The position numbers and the translations under genes were made by a program. From a bacterium (lineage in GTDB: Bacteria; Myxococcota_A; UBA9160; UBA4427), in assembly GCA_024742285.1 (NCBI GenBank), contig JANSYR010000001.1:310001-374000 (forward strand): a DNA stretch of 64,000 nt. Direction: 5' to 3'. The notes under the pieces were generated by a model that ran no database searches, was not told the origin of the DNA, and saw only the letters and a program-made list of their open reading frames with translations. The stretch's first letter is position 1; every line of letters starts with the position of its first letter. Positions 9,992-17,725 of this stretch are shown here, piece after piece.

Positions 9992-10921
9992 TCAGCCGAT
10001 CCCTTGATCCGCACCGGGGACTCGAGTGGCAACCGCCGAATGGCTCCTTGGCCGTCGGCGCCGAGCCCCGAACGCCAGTCCAACGAGCCCCACCGCGAGG
10101 GCCGAGAGCAGCCCCGGCTCCGGCACCGGGCAGATGCACACCCCGTCCACCTCGATCATCCAGGCCGAGGGCGCGCAGACGTATTCCCCTTTCACGGCAC
10201 CGAAACCCGGCTGGCTCTTCCACTGCACGCGTTCGCCGGTGAAGACCACGTCGCCTTCGAAGACGGCCGAGTTGTGGATGATGCGATCGCTGTCGGGGAT
10301 CTGTACGTCGGGCAGAATCGGCTGGCCGTTTCCGCGCCACCAGCTCTCCGCCTCGAACGGCATGATGCACGTCGTCGACTTGTCCAGGGCGCCGCGATCA
10401 CCGAACCCATGCGGCAGGGTCGTCGGACTCGGTGAGCGGAAGCCCGTCGGGCCCATTCCGCAATCGTAGAAGGGTCCGCCGGTCGCGGTCGGCGGCGGGC
10501 TCGGAATGGCAGGCTTCACAGGGCATCCAGACATCAGATCATCCTCAACACGGGTACTGTCGAAGTCGGCCCAGACGCTCTTCGTCTGTGTGACGTTCGT
10601 GCAGTCGCCCACGAGCAGCAGTACGGAAGCGCCCACCTTAGAACCGAGCCTCTCCTTTTCTGTGATGCCGATGACATCGCGTACACGCGGGACCGAGAAC
10701 TGCGAGTTCAGAGACCTGTCGTCGAGCTCTCCGCCCCGAGCGCGGTCTCGAACTCGATTCCCGATGAGACCAATTGTTCGAGGATCGCCGGGTCTCACTG
10801 ACGAAGTCGGATCGCAGAACGCCCGCAACGGGAAGCAGCTGTCCGCGATTGGTCCGAGCCCTTCCATCGAAGCGTCGCGCCTTCGCAGGCTGGGCACTCG
10901 CTGGAGGGGAGGCGTCCCCAC
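9992..10921 (-). CDS. PEP-CTERM sorted protein, start uncertain, possibly 5'-truncated
   Basis: The C-terminus reads VPEPGLLSALAVGLVGLAFG followed by ARRRRPR: a PEP motif, a hydrophobic helix and an arginine cluster. This is the signal used by exosortase EpsH/XrtA systems to sort proteins to the surface. The body is cysteine-containing and beta-rich (for example VGDCTN and the stretch ending DDLMSGCP). A convincing signal peptide is missing: the frame opens with a GTG at 10921 and the first 40 codons look non-secretory. The gene may therefore have lost its 5' end, since the DNA just upstream carries a tRNA fragment at 11124. It converges with the Lnt-like gene, 43 bp apart. Confidence 0.55.
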   Translation of the reverse strand: MGTPPLQRVPSLRRRDASMEGLGPIADSCFPLRAFCDPTSSVRPGDPRTIGLIGNRVRDRARGGELDDRSLNSQFSVPRVRDVIGITEKERLGSKVGASVLLLVGDCTNVTQTKSVWADFDSTRVEDDLMSGCPVKPAIPSPPPTATGGPFYDCGMGPTGFRSPSPTTLPHGFGDRGALDKSTTCIMPFEAESWWRGNGQPILPDVQIPDSDRIIHNSAVFEGDVVFTGERVQWKSQPGFGAVKGEYVCAPSAWMIEVDGVCICPVPEPGLLSALAVGLVGLAFGARRRRPRSHSAVATRVPGADQGIG

Positions 10922-11293
10922 CTCGACCGATCATCGGAGTGGCCGAGACACGGGGGTCGCCTCAGAAGACATCGCGCTGTGGAACGACGCGAGCGTCAAA
11001 TCTCGAAATCCGAGGAGATTGGATCTCGGGGATCATGCGCTCAGCGCGGAATCCATCCGGTATCGCCCCCGAAGCAAGGGAGTTGGCCCAGCGGGCGAAT
11101 CGGTTGGGCGATCGAGAGATCCTGCGCGCCCGGCACAACTCGAACGTGCGACCGCTGGCTCCGCAAGCCCACGGGCGAGCTCGCTACGGATCCATCCAGC
11201 TGGCTGACTGCGATCGGCCCTTCGAACCGGGCAGCCGTTCGCGTTCCGTCAGAACGCTGCGCCGAAGCGCAGGAAGTGGCATGGGGAGACTCG
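10922..11293. other. Non-coding stretch holding a tRNA remnant
   Basis: I see no credible gene in these 372 bases. The only recognisable item is the 45-base partial copy of the tRNA-Arg gene at 11124-11168. The sequence otherwise looks like eroded DNA between two PEP-CTERM genes. Confidence 0.5.
11124..11168 (-). pseudogene. tRNA-Arg 3'-half remnant / putative att repeat
   Basis: These 45 bases match 12396-12440 at 42 positions, in the same orientation. The copied part runs from the anticodon loop through the variable region and T-arm to the 3' acceptor strand. The D-arm and most of the 5' half are absent, so it cannot fold as a tRNA. A tRNA 3' half repeated in direct orientation is the classical footprint of tyrosine-recombinase integration, where the incoming element rebuilds the tRNA and leaves a partial copy at its far end. 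Confidence 0.8.
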
Positions 11294-12085
11294 TCACGGC
11301 CGACGCGAGAGCCCCATTCCGACCAACCCGAGGCCGAGGAGCACGGCTGCGGAGGGTTCGGGGCTGAAGATCGGAGCCTCCGCCGCGAGGACGGTCACGG
11401 TCCACTCGTCGTTCTCGAACGGCACCGGGCGCGCGCCCGGACCCAACACCACGAACCCATGATCCCTGACGGATGGGCTCAACGTCGGATCCGGCACTCC
11501 GAACGTGAGATCGAACTGCACGTCCTCGAAGACGACGTTGGCCTGGTATCGGAGTCTCACGTGCACGTCGCCGTCGCGGACCGCGAACCCATCGACGCCG
11601 GTATCGTTCAGGCCGGAGCCACTCGCCGGCGTGAGCGTGAGTCCCTCGATCGCGAGTACCAGGTTGTTGTTCGGCATCCTCGGATCAGGGTTCTGCCAGA
11701 GATAGAAGGGGTGGAGCTCCCGGGGACCGGGTGCCGACCCGATCCCGCCGAAGGACACGTCGCCGATTCGGTCGATATCGAAGAACGACGCTGCCCGCTC
11801 ACCCCCCATCCACTCCAGCGCACCGACCGAGTGAATCGAGCGATCCGCGTCATGGCCGAACGCCGTGAGCTGCAAACCGTGGATGTCGATCTCGCGTTCG
11901 TTTCGCAGCTGCAAGTCGACGGTCAGGATGTCGCCCGCGGAGAGCTCGGTCGTGGAGTCACCGGTCGAGCGCACGTCGACGATGTCGACACCCAGCGCGA
12001 AGGCCGAGCTCTCGAGCAGAAGCAGAGGAACGACGACTCGAATCGCGAGCCTCGGCAGGAACCCGCGAAAATCGATCGACACCAT
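11294..12085 (-). CDS. PEP-CTERM sorted secreted protein
   Basis: The 263-residue product starts at ATG 12085, with AGGAGG seven bases upstream; the frame is open further up, but without such a site. It begins with a signal peptide (RLAIRVVVPLLLLESSAFA), has a beta-rich body, and ends with SPEPSAAVLLGLGLVGMGLS followed by RRP, a textbook PEP-CTERM signal. The family is exported and cleaved by exosortase; no enzymatic motif is visible in the body. It is the only intact gene between the two tRNA-Arg copies (11124 and 12394) and so may be the cargo of that repeat-flanked segment. Confidence 0.85.
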   Translation of the reverse strand: MVSIDFRGFLPRLAIRVVVPLLLLESSAFALGVDIVDVRSTGDSTTELSAGDILTVDLQLRNEREIDIHGLQLTAFGHDADRSIHSVGALEWMGGERAASFFDIDRIGDVSFGGIGSAPGPRELHPFYLWQNPDPRMPNNNLVLAIEGLTLTPASGSGLNDTGVDGFAVRDGDVHVRLRYQANVVFEDVQFDLTFGVPDPTLSPSVRDHGFVVLGPGARPVPFENDEWTVTVLAAEAPIFSPEPSAAVLLGLGLVGMGLSRRP

Positions 12086-12393
12086 AGAGATCCCCTCCTG
12101 GCTACTGACTGGTAGCACCTGATCGACAAAGGCCTCGGCCATGAGGTTGACGACCCTTCCATCCTGGATGCCTACGTCTCGAACTCGATCGTGGCGCCCA
12201 TTCTTCGCTTCCAAGTAGCGCAGAGACCGAAGACGCGTGCGTCCCACTCGCCAATGGAGAGCGGCGGGCTCGGCCAGTACCGCCCGCTCCGACTGTCCGA
12301 TCTCAACGGAGGAGAAGGCTTCATCGGAGTCCCCAGACGCGAAACGCGTGTCGTCGAGGCGAAGCGGTGGAGGAACCTCGAGGAAGAAGATCA
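12086..12393. other. Intergenic stretch between PEP-CTERM gene and tRNA-Arg
   Basis: These 308 bases carry the ribosome-binding site and presumably the promoter of the PEP-CTERM gene. The minus frame stays open back to 12394, but I see no start signal or family for it, so I regard it as non-coding. Confidence 0.45.
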
Positions 12394-12470
12394 TGGCGCG
12401 CCCGGCACGACTCGAACGTGCGACCCCTAGCTCCGCAAGCTAGTGCTCTATCCAACTGAGCTACGGGCGC
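12394..12470 (-). tRNA. tRNA-Arg (anticodon GCG), CCA encoded
   Basis: The minus strand folds into a full cloverleaf: acceptor GCGCCCG/CGGGCGC, D-stem GCTC/GAGC with loop AGTTGGATA, anticodon stem CTAGC/GCTAG around loop TTGCGGA, five-base variable loop, T-stem GCACG/CGTGC with loop TTCGAGT, discriminator G and an encoded CCA at 12394-12396. U33 places GCG at positions 34-36, decoding CGC (Arg). A20 and C35, arginine identity elements, are present. Most bacteria read CGC with an ICG anticodon made from ACG, so a GCG isoacceptor is less usual. The 3' end faces the accessory segment to the left. Confidence 0.93.
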
Positions 12471-12705
12471 GCAGATCTTCCGGTGATGGCGTTCTCGGCT
12501 GGGAGCCGAAGCGGACCGCGGGAGCGGCACCGACCGGGGAGAGCCCCGAGGCCATCGGGAGGCGGATCCTAGCGGTTCCGCAGGCCGGCGCCCAGACCCC
12601 GCCCGGAATGCGGCCGATTCGACGGCAAACGCCCGGAATCGGGCGGTTTTCGGCCCGCGCCGACGCCGGGCCGGGGCCTCGATGCCGCCGCCGGCAGGTC
12701 GCCGA

Positions 12706-13299
12706 TCAGTCGGGCTGCTTCGCGTAGTTGAAGAGCGGGAAGAACGGGAAGAAGCCGTTCTCGGCCATGTTGATGAAGCCGATCTGGAGGCCGTCGATCT
12801 GCTCGGTGATGTTCACGAAGCCGATCTGGAACTTCGACTTCTTCGAGATGTTGAGCGCGCCGAGGTCCGCCACCGTCTCGCCCTTGGCGATCTGGACGAT
12901 TCCCACGTTGAAGGCGTTGCGCGTGTCGTTGACCATGTTCACCAAGGCGATGTTCGCGCCGCTGTCCTCGCCGGAGTGATAGTTCATGAAGCTCAGGGCG
13001 ACGGCGCCGTCGGACTTCCCGGTCACGCGACTGATCCCGCCCACGATCGCCACGCCGGTGCGAACCTCGGTCTGGGAGACCGAGAAGAGACCCAGGTCGA
13101 AGCCCGAGATCTTCCGGTTCTTGCCCCAGAGAAGCGAGGCACGCATCCCGTTGACGCCTTCGTCGTCGGGGAAGTTCCGGTTGGGGACGCCCAACTGGAA
13201 GCCGGCCTCGGCCAGGGCGACTCCCGGCAGGGCCACGGCCAGGAGCAGGGAAACGACGAGCGCGAAGAAGGCGCAGTAGAGAGCGGACTGGCGGATCAC
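12706..13299 (-). CDS. Secreted repeat protein of the VC2662 / LA_2272-like type
   Basis: The 197-residue product has a clear signal peptide (SLLLAVALPGVALAEA) and a mature part built from short G-x-N-I/V beta repeats such as QIGFVNITEQIDGLQIGF, ending NGFFPFFPLFNY. The repeat style and the FFPFFP-N ending resemble small exported proteins of the VC2662/LA_2272 group, whose function is not known; a periplasmic or outer-membrane place is likely. The gene is divergent from the crotonase gene, with a large palindrome at 13438-13473 between them. Family assignment is from pattern memory and moderately sure. Confidence 0.7.
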   Translation of the reverse strand: MIRQSALYCAFFALVVSLLLAVALPGVALAEAGFQLGVPNRNFPDDEGVNGMRASLLWGKNRKISGFDLGLFSVSQTEVRTGVAIVGGISRVTGKSDGAVALSFMNYHSGEDSGANIALVNMVNDTRNAFNVGIVQIAKGETVADLGALNISKKSKFQIGFVNITEQIDGLQIGFINMAENGFFPFFPLFNYAKQPD

Positions 13300-13437
13300 G
13301 GCGACTCCGACGGGCGCTCGCGGACGGGTTCTCGAGCGCGGATCCGGGGGGACGCGCGCAGATTAGCGAAGCCGCTCGCGTCGGGTTCGATGGAGCGCCG
13401 CGAATCCTCCCGTCTTCGGACCCGGGGTCGTTTCCTC

Positions 13438-13473
13438 CAGACGGCGCACGTGACGCGCGTCACGTACCGTCTG
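13438..13473. promoter_or_regulatory. Nested inverted repeat, probable operator
   Basis: An 18-bp perfect palindrome (ACGTGACGCGCGTCACGT, 13448-13465) is enclosed by a second pair of arms, CAGACGG (13438-13444) and CCGTCTG (13467-13473). It sits 42 bp before the crotonase start, in the divergent gap. The GTGAC/GTCAC core resembles the operator at 27772. A dimeric regulator such as a TetR-family protein is the likely ligand (inference). Confidence 0.65.
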
Positions 13474-13514
13474 CTCGACGCCGCCAGAACCGCGCGACGC
13501 GGCAGGAGAGCCCG

Positions 13515-14312
13515 ATGAGCGACAACGAAGGCTCGATCTCGACCGAGGTGCGCGGGCACCTCTTCCTGATCGGACTGAACCGCCCCGAGAAGTACAACGG
13601 CTACACGCCGACGATGGCGAGGCAGCTCGGCGCGGCGATGACCCGCCTCGACGAGGACGACGATCTCTGGGTCGGCGTGATCTTCGGCCACGGCGACCAC
13701 TTCACGGCGGGCCTCGACCTGCCCAAGTGGACCGGTCGCATGTCCGAGGGCGAGAGTGCTTCGAGCGACGACGACCGGGAAGAGCGGCTCGACGTCGTCG
13801 GTCTCGGGCGCGCCTGCCGGAAGCCGATCGTGACCGCCGTCCACGGGATCACCTTCACCTTCGGGATCGAGCTCGCCCTCGGCGGGGACATCGTGATCGC
13901 CGCCGACGACGCTCGCTTCTCCCAGCTCGAGCCGAAGCGCGCGATCCACGCGACCGGCGGCGCGACGATCCGCTTCGTCCAGCGCTGCGGCTGGGGGAAT
14001 GCCATGTACCACCTGCTCACGTCGGACGAGTTCGACGCGACCGAGGCCCACCGGATCGGCCTCGTCCAGGAGGTCGTCCCGGCCGGGCAGCAGCTCGACC
14101 GCGCGATCGAGATCGCCGAGCAGATCGCGGCCTGCGCACCGCTCGCCGTCCAGGCGACGAAGGCCTCGTCGCGGCGCTATCTGCTCGAAGGCCACGACGC
14201 GGCCGTCGCCGCCCTCGCGCCCGTCCAGAAGGAGCTCCTCGCGAGCGAGGACGCGAAGGAAGGCGTGCAGTCCTTCGTGGAACGTCGGCAGGCGGAGTTC
14301 AAGGGACGCTAG
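13515..14312 (+). CDS. Enoyl-CoA hydratase/isomerase family protein (crotonase)
   Basis: The 265-residue protein is of normal crotonase length. The first oxyanion-hole segment is at GHGDHFTAGLDLP (about residues 55-67) and the second at GITFTFGIELALGGDIVIAA (about 115-134). The usual acidic catalytic residues are not both obvious, so hydration, isomerisation or hydrolysis of an acyl-CoA cannot be told apart. ATG 13515 follows AGGAGAG closely and directly follows the nested palindrome, so the gene is probably controlled there. It converges on the monooxygenase gene, separated by two copies of a 23-bp repeat. Confidence 0.9.
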   Translation: MSDNEGSISTEVRGHLFLIGLNRPEKYNGYTPTMARQLGAAMTRLDEDDDLWVGVIFGHGDHFTAGLDLPKWTGRMSEGESASSDDDREERLDVVGLGRACRKPIVTAVHGITFTFGIELALGGDIVIAADDARFSQLEPKRAIHATGGATIRFVQRCGWGNAMYHLLTSDEFDATEAHRIGLVQEVVPAGQQLDRAIEIAEQIAACAPLAVQATKASSRRYLLEGHDAAVAALAPVQKELLASEDAKEGVQSFVERRQAEFKGR

Positions 14313-14337
14313 GCGGCGCGGTCGTGGGCTCCGAGCT

Positions 14338-14392
14338 CGCCGAGCGCCCGCAGGCGAAGGCCCAGAGATCGCCGAGCGCCCGCAGGCGAAGG
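14338..14392. repeat. Two direct copies of a 23-bp sequence between convergent genes
   Basis: A 23-base unit containing GAGCGCCCGCAGGCG occurs at 14338-14360 and again at 14370-14392, 32 bp apart. Each copy contains short CGCC/GGCG arms, so it may help termination of the convergent genes. Confidence 0.7.
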
Positions 14393-14393
14393 A

Positions 14394-16043
14394 TCAGCCG
14401 AATGAGAAGCCTCGCCACCCGTCCTTGATGACGCCTTCGCAGATCTCGCGGTAGACGCCCACGCCCGCCGCGTAGGGCATGAAGACCCGCGGCTTGCCGG
14501 GCACGTTCGCCCCGAGGTACCAGGAGCCCGCCTTGGGCATGAGCGTCGCCGAAGCGACCTCGTTCACGTGCGCGACCCAGCCTTCTTCGGCCTCGCCGTT
14601 CGCCGCCACGGTCGTCGCCCCCCGCGACTCCATCTCGGCCAGGCAATCCATCACGAGATCGACGTGCTGCTCGATCGAGAGGACCATGTTCGAGAGGACG
14701 GAGGGGCTCCCCGGTCCGGTGATCGTGAAGAGGTTCGGGAAGTCCGAGACCATGAAGCCGAGATAGGCGCGCGGGCCGGCCGCCCACTTGTCTGCGAGGG
14801 ATCCGCCGCCCACGCCGCGAACGTCGATCTTCGCGAGCGCGCCGGTCATCGCGTCGAAGCCCGTCGCGAGCACCAGCGAATCGAGCTCGACCGTCTCCGC
14901 CGCGGCGCCGCCGAGCTGGATCCCGGTCGCGGTGATCCGTTCGATCGGGGACTGCTGGAGGTCGACGAGGCGGACGTTGTCCCGGTTGTAGGTCGCGTAG
15001 TAGTCGGTATCGACGCAGAGGCGTTTGGTCCCGATCGGATAGGAGCGCGGGCAGAGCGCCTCCGCGGTCTCTGGGTCTTTCACGATCTCGCGGATCTTGC
15101 GGTGGACGAAGTCGGCGACGCGCGCGTTCGCGGCCTCGCTCGTCATCATGTCCTCGGCGACGCGCAGGAACATCGCGCCGCCCATCTGCCAGAAGCGCTC
15201 GCACGCAGCATCGAAATCGGCGTCGTCCGGCTCGAGCGCCGACGTCATCAGCGGCTCGAACTCTTTCGGCTCGATGTCGAGGTCGCCGAACCCGGAGGCG
15301 AGGCCGAGCTTGTGGAGGCGGCGGTGCTCCCGGTAGTTCCCCTTGAAGCCGGCGACCCAGTCCGGGTCGAGGTCGTGGTTGTGGGCGGGGACGCTGAAAT
15401 TCGGCGTGCGCTGGAAGACCGTCAGCTGGTCGGCCTGCTCGGCGATCACCGGGATCGACTGGATCGCCGACGAGCCGGTCCCGATCACGCCGACGCGCTC
15501 TCCCGAAAAGTCGACGCCCTCGTGGGGCCAGGCGCCCGTGTAGATCGTCGGCCCGCCGAAATCCGCAAGGCCGGGAATCTCCGGAACGAGCGGGACCGAG
15601 AGGCATCCGGTCGCCATCACGACCACCGACGCCCGGGCGACGTCGCCGCCGTCGGTGCTCACGGTCCACTCGCGGGTGGCCTCGTCGTAGTGCGCAGTCT
15701 CGACTCGGCGCTCGAAGCGGATGTCTCGGCGCAGATCGAAGCGGTCGGCGACGTGACCCAGGTAGCGGAGGATCTCCGGCTGGGTCGCGTAGCGCTCGCT
15801 CCACTCCCACTCGTTCTCGAGCTCGGGCGAGAACGAGAAGGAATACGCGAGGCTCTCGGCATCGCAGCGGGCGCCCGGATACCGGTTCCAGTACCAGGTC
15901 CCACCGACGTCGTCGCCCGCCTCGTAGACGCGACAGGTCCGGCCCGCCTCGCGGAGGCGGTGGCTCATGTAGAGCCCGGCGAAGCCGGCCCCCACGACGA
16001 TCGCGTCGAAACGCGCGCCCTCGTCCCTCGCAGCTTCCGCCAT
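14394..16043 (-). CDS. Flavin-containing monooxygenase, Baeyer-Villiger type
   Basis: The 549-residue protein has the FAD-binding GAGFAG (18-23), the family motif GTWYWNRYPGARCD (48-61) and an NADPH-binding GTGSS (188-192), the order expected for type I Baeyer-Villiger monooxygenases acting on ketones or steroids. The fingerprint F-x-G-x-x-x-H-x-x-x-W-P reads F162-G164-Y168-W172-P173: the usual His is Tyr. This may alter activity or mark a distinct subgroup. It lies 6 bp downstream of the YqaE-type gene and is probably co-transcribed with it. Confidence 0.9.
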   Translation of the reverse strand: MAEAARDEGARFDAIVVGAGFAGLYMSHRLREAGRTCRVYEAGDDVGGTWYWNRYPGARCDAESLAYSFSFSPELENEWEWSERYATQPEILRYLGHVADRFDLRRDIRFERRVETAHYDEATREWTVSTDGGDVARASVVVMATGCLSVPLVPEIPGLADFGGPTIYTGAWPHEGVDFSGERVGVIGTGSSAIQSIPVIAEQADQLTVFQRTPNFSVPAHNHDLDPDWVAGFKGNYREHRRLHKLGLASGFGDLDIEPKEFEPLMTSALEPDDADFDAACERFWQMGGAMFLRVAEDMMTSEAANARVADFVHRKIREIVKDPETAEALCPRSYPIGTKRLCVDTDYYATYNRDNVRLVDLQQSPIERITATGIQLGGAAAETVELDSLVLATGFDAMTGALAKIDVRGVGGGSLADKWAAGPRAYLGFMVSDFPNLFTITGPGSPSVLSNMVLSIEQHVDLVMDCLAEMESRGATTVAANGEAEEGWVAHVNEVASATLMPKAGSWYLGANVPGKPRVFMPYAAGVGVYREICEGVIKDGWRGFSFG

Positions 16044-16049
16044 GGCTCG

Positions 16050-16217
16050 CTAGGCCGTCTTCTTCGTCACGACGAGCCAGAGCGCGTGGACCATCCCGGG
16101 GAGGCCGCCGAGCAGCGTCAGCACGATGTTGAGGAAGAAGTGGAGACTGAGCCCCACCTGCAGGAAGGCCGCCACCGGCGGCAGGAAGATCGCGAGGATG
16201 ATCTTGACGAGGTCCAT
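16050..16217 (-). CDS. YqaE/Pmp3-family small membrane proteolipid
   Basis: The 55-residue product is almost entirely two transmembrane helices: IILAIFLPPVAAFLQVGL and FFLNIVLTLLGGLPGMVHAL. This is the Pmp3/YqaE fold (UPF0057), linked in other organisms to membrane potential and stress. ATG 16217 gives exactly the family length. The gene is just upstream of the monooxygenase gene on the same strand. Confidence 0.85.
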   Translation of the reverse strand: MDLVKIILAIFLPPVAAFLQVGLSLHFFLNIVLTLLGGLPGMVHALWLVVTKKTA

Positions 16218-16352
16218 GATTGAGGCGCTCCTCGATGGCGGCCGATCGCCCGCCGCCGGAGGACGGGGGCGCGACCGATCGCGCCACGATAGCAAGGTCG
16301 CGCGAGCGCGATCCGGATCGACAGGGTCTGTCGAGCGCGCTTCCCTCTGACG

Positions 16353-16775
16353 ATGACCGAATCCACCCTGACTCCGGAGCGCGTCAACGAGGCCGTCGCC
16401 GCGAGCTGGCGAAGCGCCCCGAACCGCTGCCTCGAGATCTCGCCGACCCACGCCGTCGCGGTCCACGACGTCGATCAGACCACGCTCCGGCCGGGCGAGC
16501 TGGTCTCGGGCCCCACGCTCTTCGCGCTCGCGGACCTCGTTCTCTGGCACCTGACCTTCGGCGCGACCGGCCGGATCGAACCGATGGCGCTCACCTCCGA
16601 TCTGTCCATCCGCTTTCTGCGGCCGGCCCAGGGCCAGCGCGCCTATGCCCGCGCCGATCTCGAGAAGGCGGGGCGGATGATGGTCGTCGGGACCGTGCGG
16701 ATCTGGATGGACGACGATCCGGACAGGCTCGTCGCGACGGCGCAAGGGACCTACGTTCTTCCCCGCAACGATTGA
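16353..16775 (+). CDS. PaaI-type hotdog thioesterase
   Basis: The 140-residue protein has the hotdog-fold pattern of the PaaI/YbgC-like group: a helix segment with GPTLFALADLVLWH (about 51-64) and strands ending in DLSIRFLRPAQGQ. It should hydrolyse an acyl- or aryl-CoA thioester. It is divergent from the YqaE-type gene (135 bp gap) and followed 47 bp later by a beta-hydroxyacid dehydrogenase gene, so the two may form a small operon. The substrate cannot be read from sequence. Confidence 0.85.
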   Translation: MTESTLTPERVNEAVAASWRSAPNRCLEISPTHAVAVHDVDQTTLRPGELVSGPTLFALADLVLWHLTFGATGRIEPMALTSDLSIRFLRPAQGQRAYARADLEKAGRMMVVGTVRIWMDDDPDRLVATAQGTYVLPRND

Positions 16776-16822
16776 ACCGAACCGCAGCGGCCCCGCCGCG
16801 CGCTCACGAGAGGAATCCCCCA

Positions 16823-17686
16823 ATGGCAACCCGCGTCGGCTACATCGGACTCGGAGACATGGGCGGCGCGATGGCCGGCAACCTGGCGCCCAAGGGCTTC
16901 GACACCCGCGTCTACGACCTGAACCCCGTCGTCGTCAAGGAAGTCACCGAAACGGGCGCAACCGCCGGCACGAGCTGCCGCGAAATCGGCGCCCACGCCG
17001 AGGTGCTCTCGATCTGCGTCCCGGCGGACGCGCACGTGGAAGCGGTGCTCCTCGGCGAGGACGGCGCGCTCCAGGCACTGGCCGAGGGCTCCATCATCCT
17101 GATCCACAGCACGGTCCAGCCCGATACGATCGAGCGGATGGAGCGGGCGGCGGCGGAGCGGGGCGTGGGACTGATCGACGCCTGCGTGACCGGCGGCCGC
17201 GCGGTGGCCGAGGCTGGCGAGCTCACGATGCTATGCGGCGGGAAAGAAGCGCTCGTCGAGCGGGCGCGCCCGGTCCTCGAGGCCTACGGCAAGACCGTTC
17301 TCCACGCCGGCCCGCTCGGATGCGGCGCGAAGCTCAAGCTCGCGGTCAACCTGCTCACTTACGTGAACTGGGCTGCGGTCGCGGAGTCGTACCGGCTCGC
17401 CGAAGCGTCCGGGCTCGACCCGAACGTCTTCGTCGAGGCCGTGAAATCGAACGGACAGCTGTCACAGATGCAGCAGCGCTTCGTGTTGAACTGCGCGATG
17501 CCCCAGGAAGCCATCGAGTCGGACGACTTCCAGAAATTCATCCGGCTCCAGATGCACACCGCCGAGAAGGATCTCGCCCACGCCCTCGAGCTCGGGCGCA
17601 AGAGCGGCATCGCCCTGCCCGCCGCCGGCCTGGTCTCCCAGGAAATGGCGCGGATCTACCGGGTGGTCGACGACGGCCGCCGCTAG
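16823..17686 (+). CDS. 3-hydroxyisobutyrate-dehydrogenase-family NAD(P) oxidoreductase
   Basis: The 287-residue protein has the N-terminal dinucleotide motif YIGLGDMGGAMAGNL (7-21), the substrate motif DACVTGG (119-125) and the catalytic lysine in KLAVN (K172, N176). All hallmark residues of the beta-hydroxyacid dehydrogenase family are present. It would oxidise a short 3-hydroxy acid or reduce a semialdehyde. ATG 16823 follows AGAGGAA. Neighbouring CoA genes fit a branched-chain or side-chain degradation role, which is inference. Confidence 0.9.
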   Translation: MATRVGYIGLGDMGGAMAGNLAPKGFDTRVYDLNPVVVKEVTETGATAGTSCREIGAHAEVLSICVPADAHVEAVLLGEDGALQALAEGSIILIHSTVQPDTIERMERAAAERGVGLIDACVTGGRAVAEAGELTMLCGGKEALVERARPVLEAYGKTVLHAGPLGCGAKLKLAVNLLTYVNWAAVAESYRLAEASGLDPNVFVEAVKSNGQLSQMQQRFVLNCAMPQEAIESDDFQKFIRLQMHTAEKDLAHALELGRKSGIALPAAGLVSQEMARIYRVVDDGRR

Positions 17687-17725
17687 GCGACCGTCGTCTT
17701 CGGATCTTCGCGGCGTACGCGCTCG

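Noticed and set aside
11124..11190. A second functional tRNA-Arg
   Set aside because: The D-arm and 5' half are missing and the anticodon stem no longer pairs fully, so no cloverleaf can form.
1..12470. An integrase or transposase gene that would explain the accessory segment
   Set aside because: No frame in this part shows integrase or transposase motifs; mobility is inferred from the tRNA repeat only.
14338..14392. A CRISPR array
   Set aside because: There are only two copies and a single 9-bp spacer-like gap, with no cas gene anywhere in the window.
14568..16223. A 551-codon open frame on the plus strand
   Set aside because: It mirrors the monooxygenase gene, whose FAD and NADPH motifs are intact, and is Arg/Asp-rich shadow sequence.
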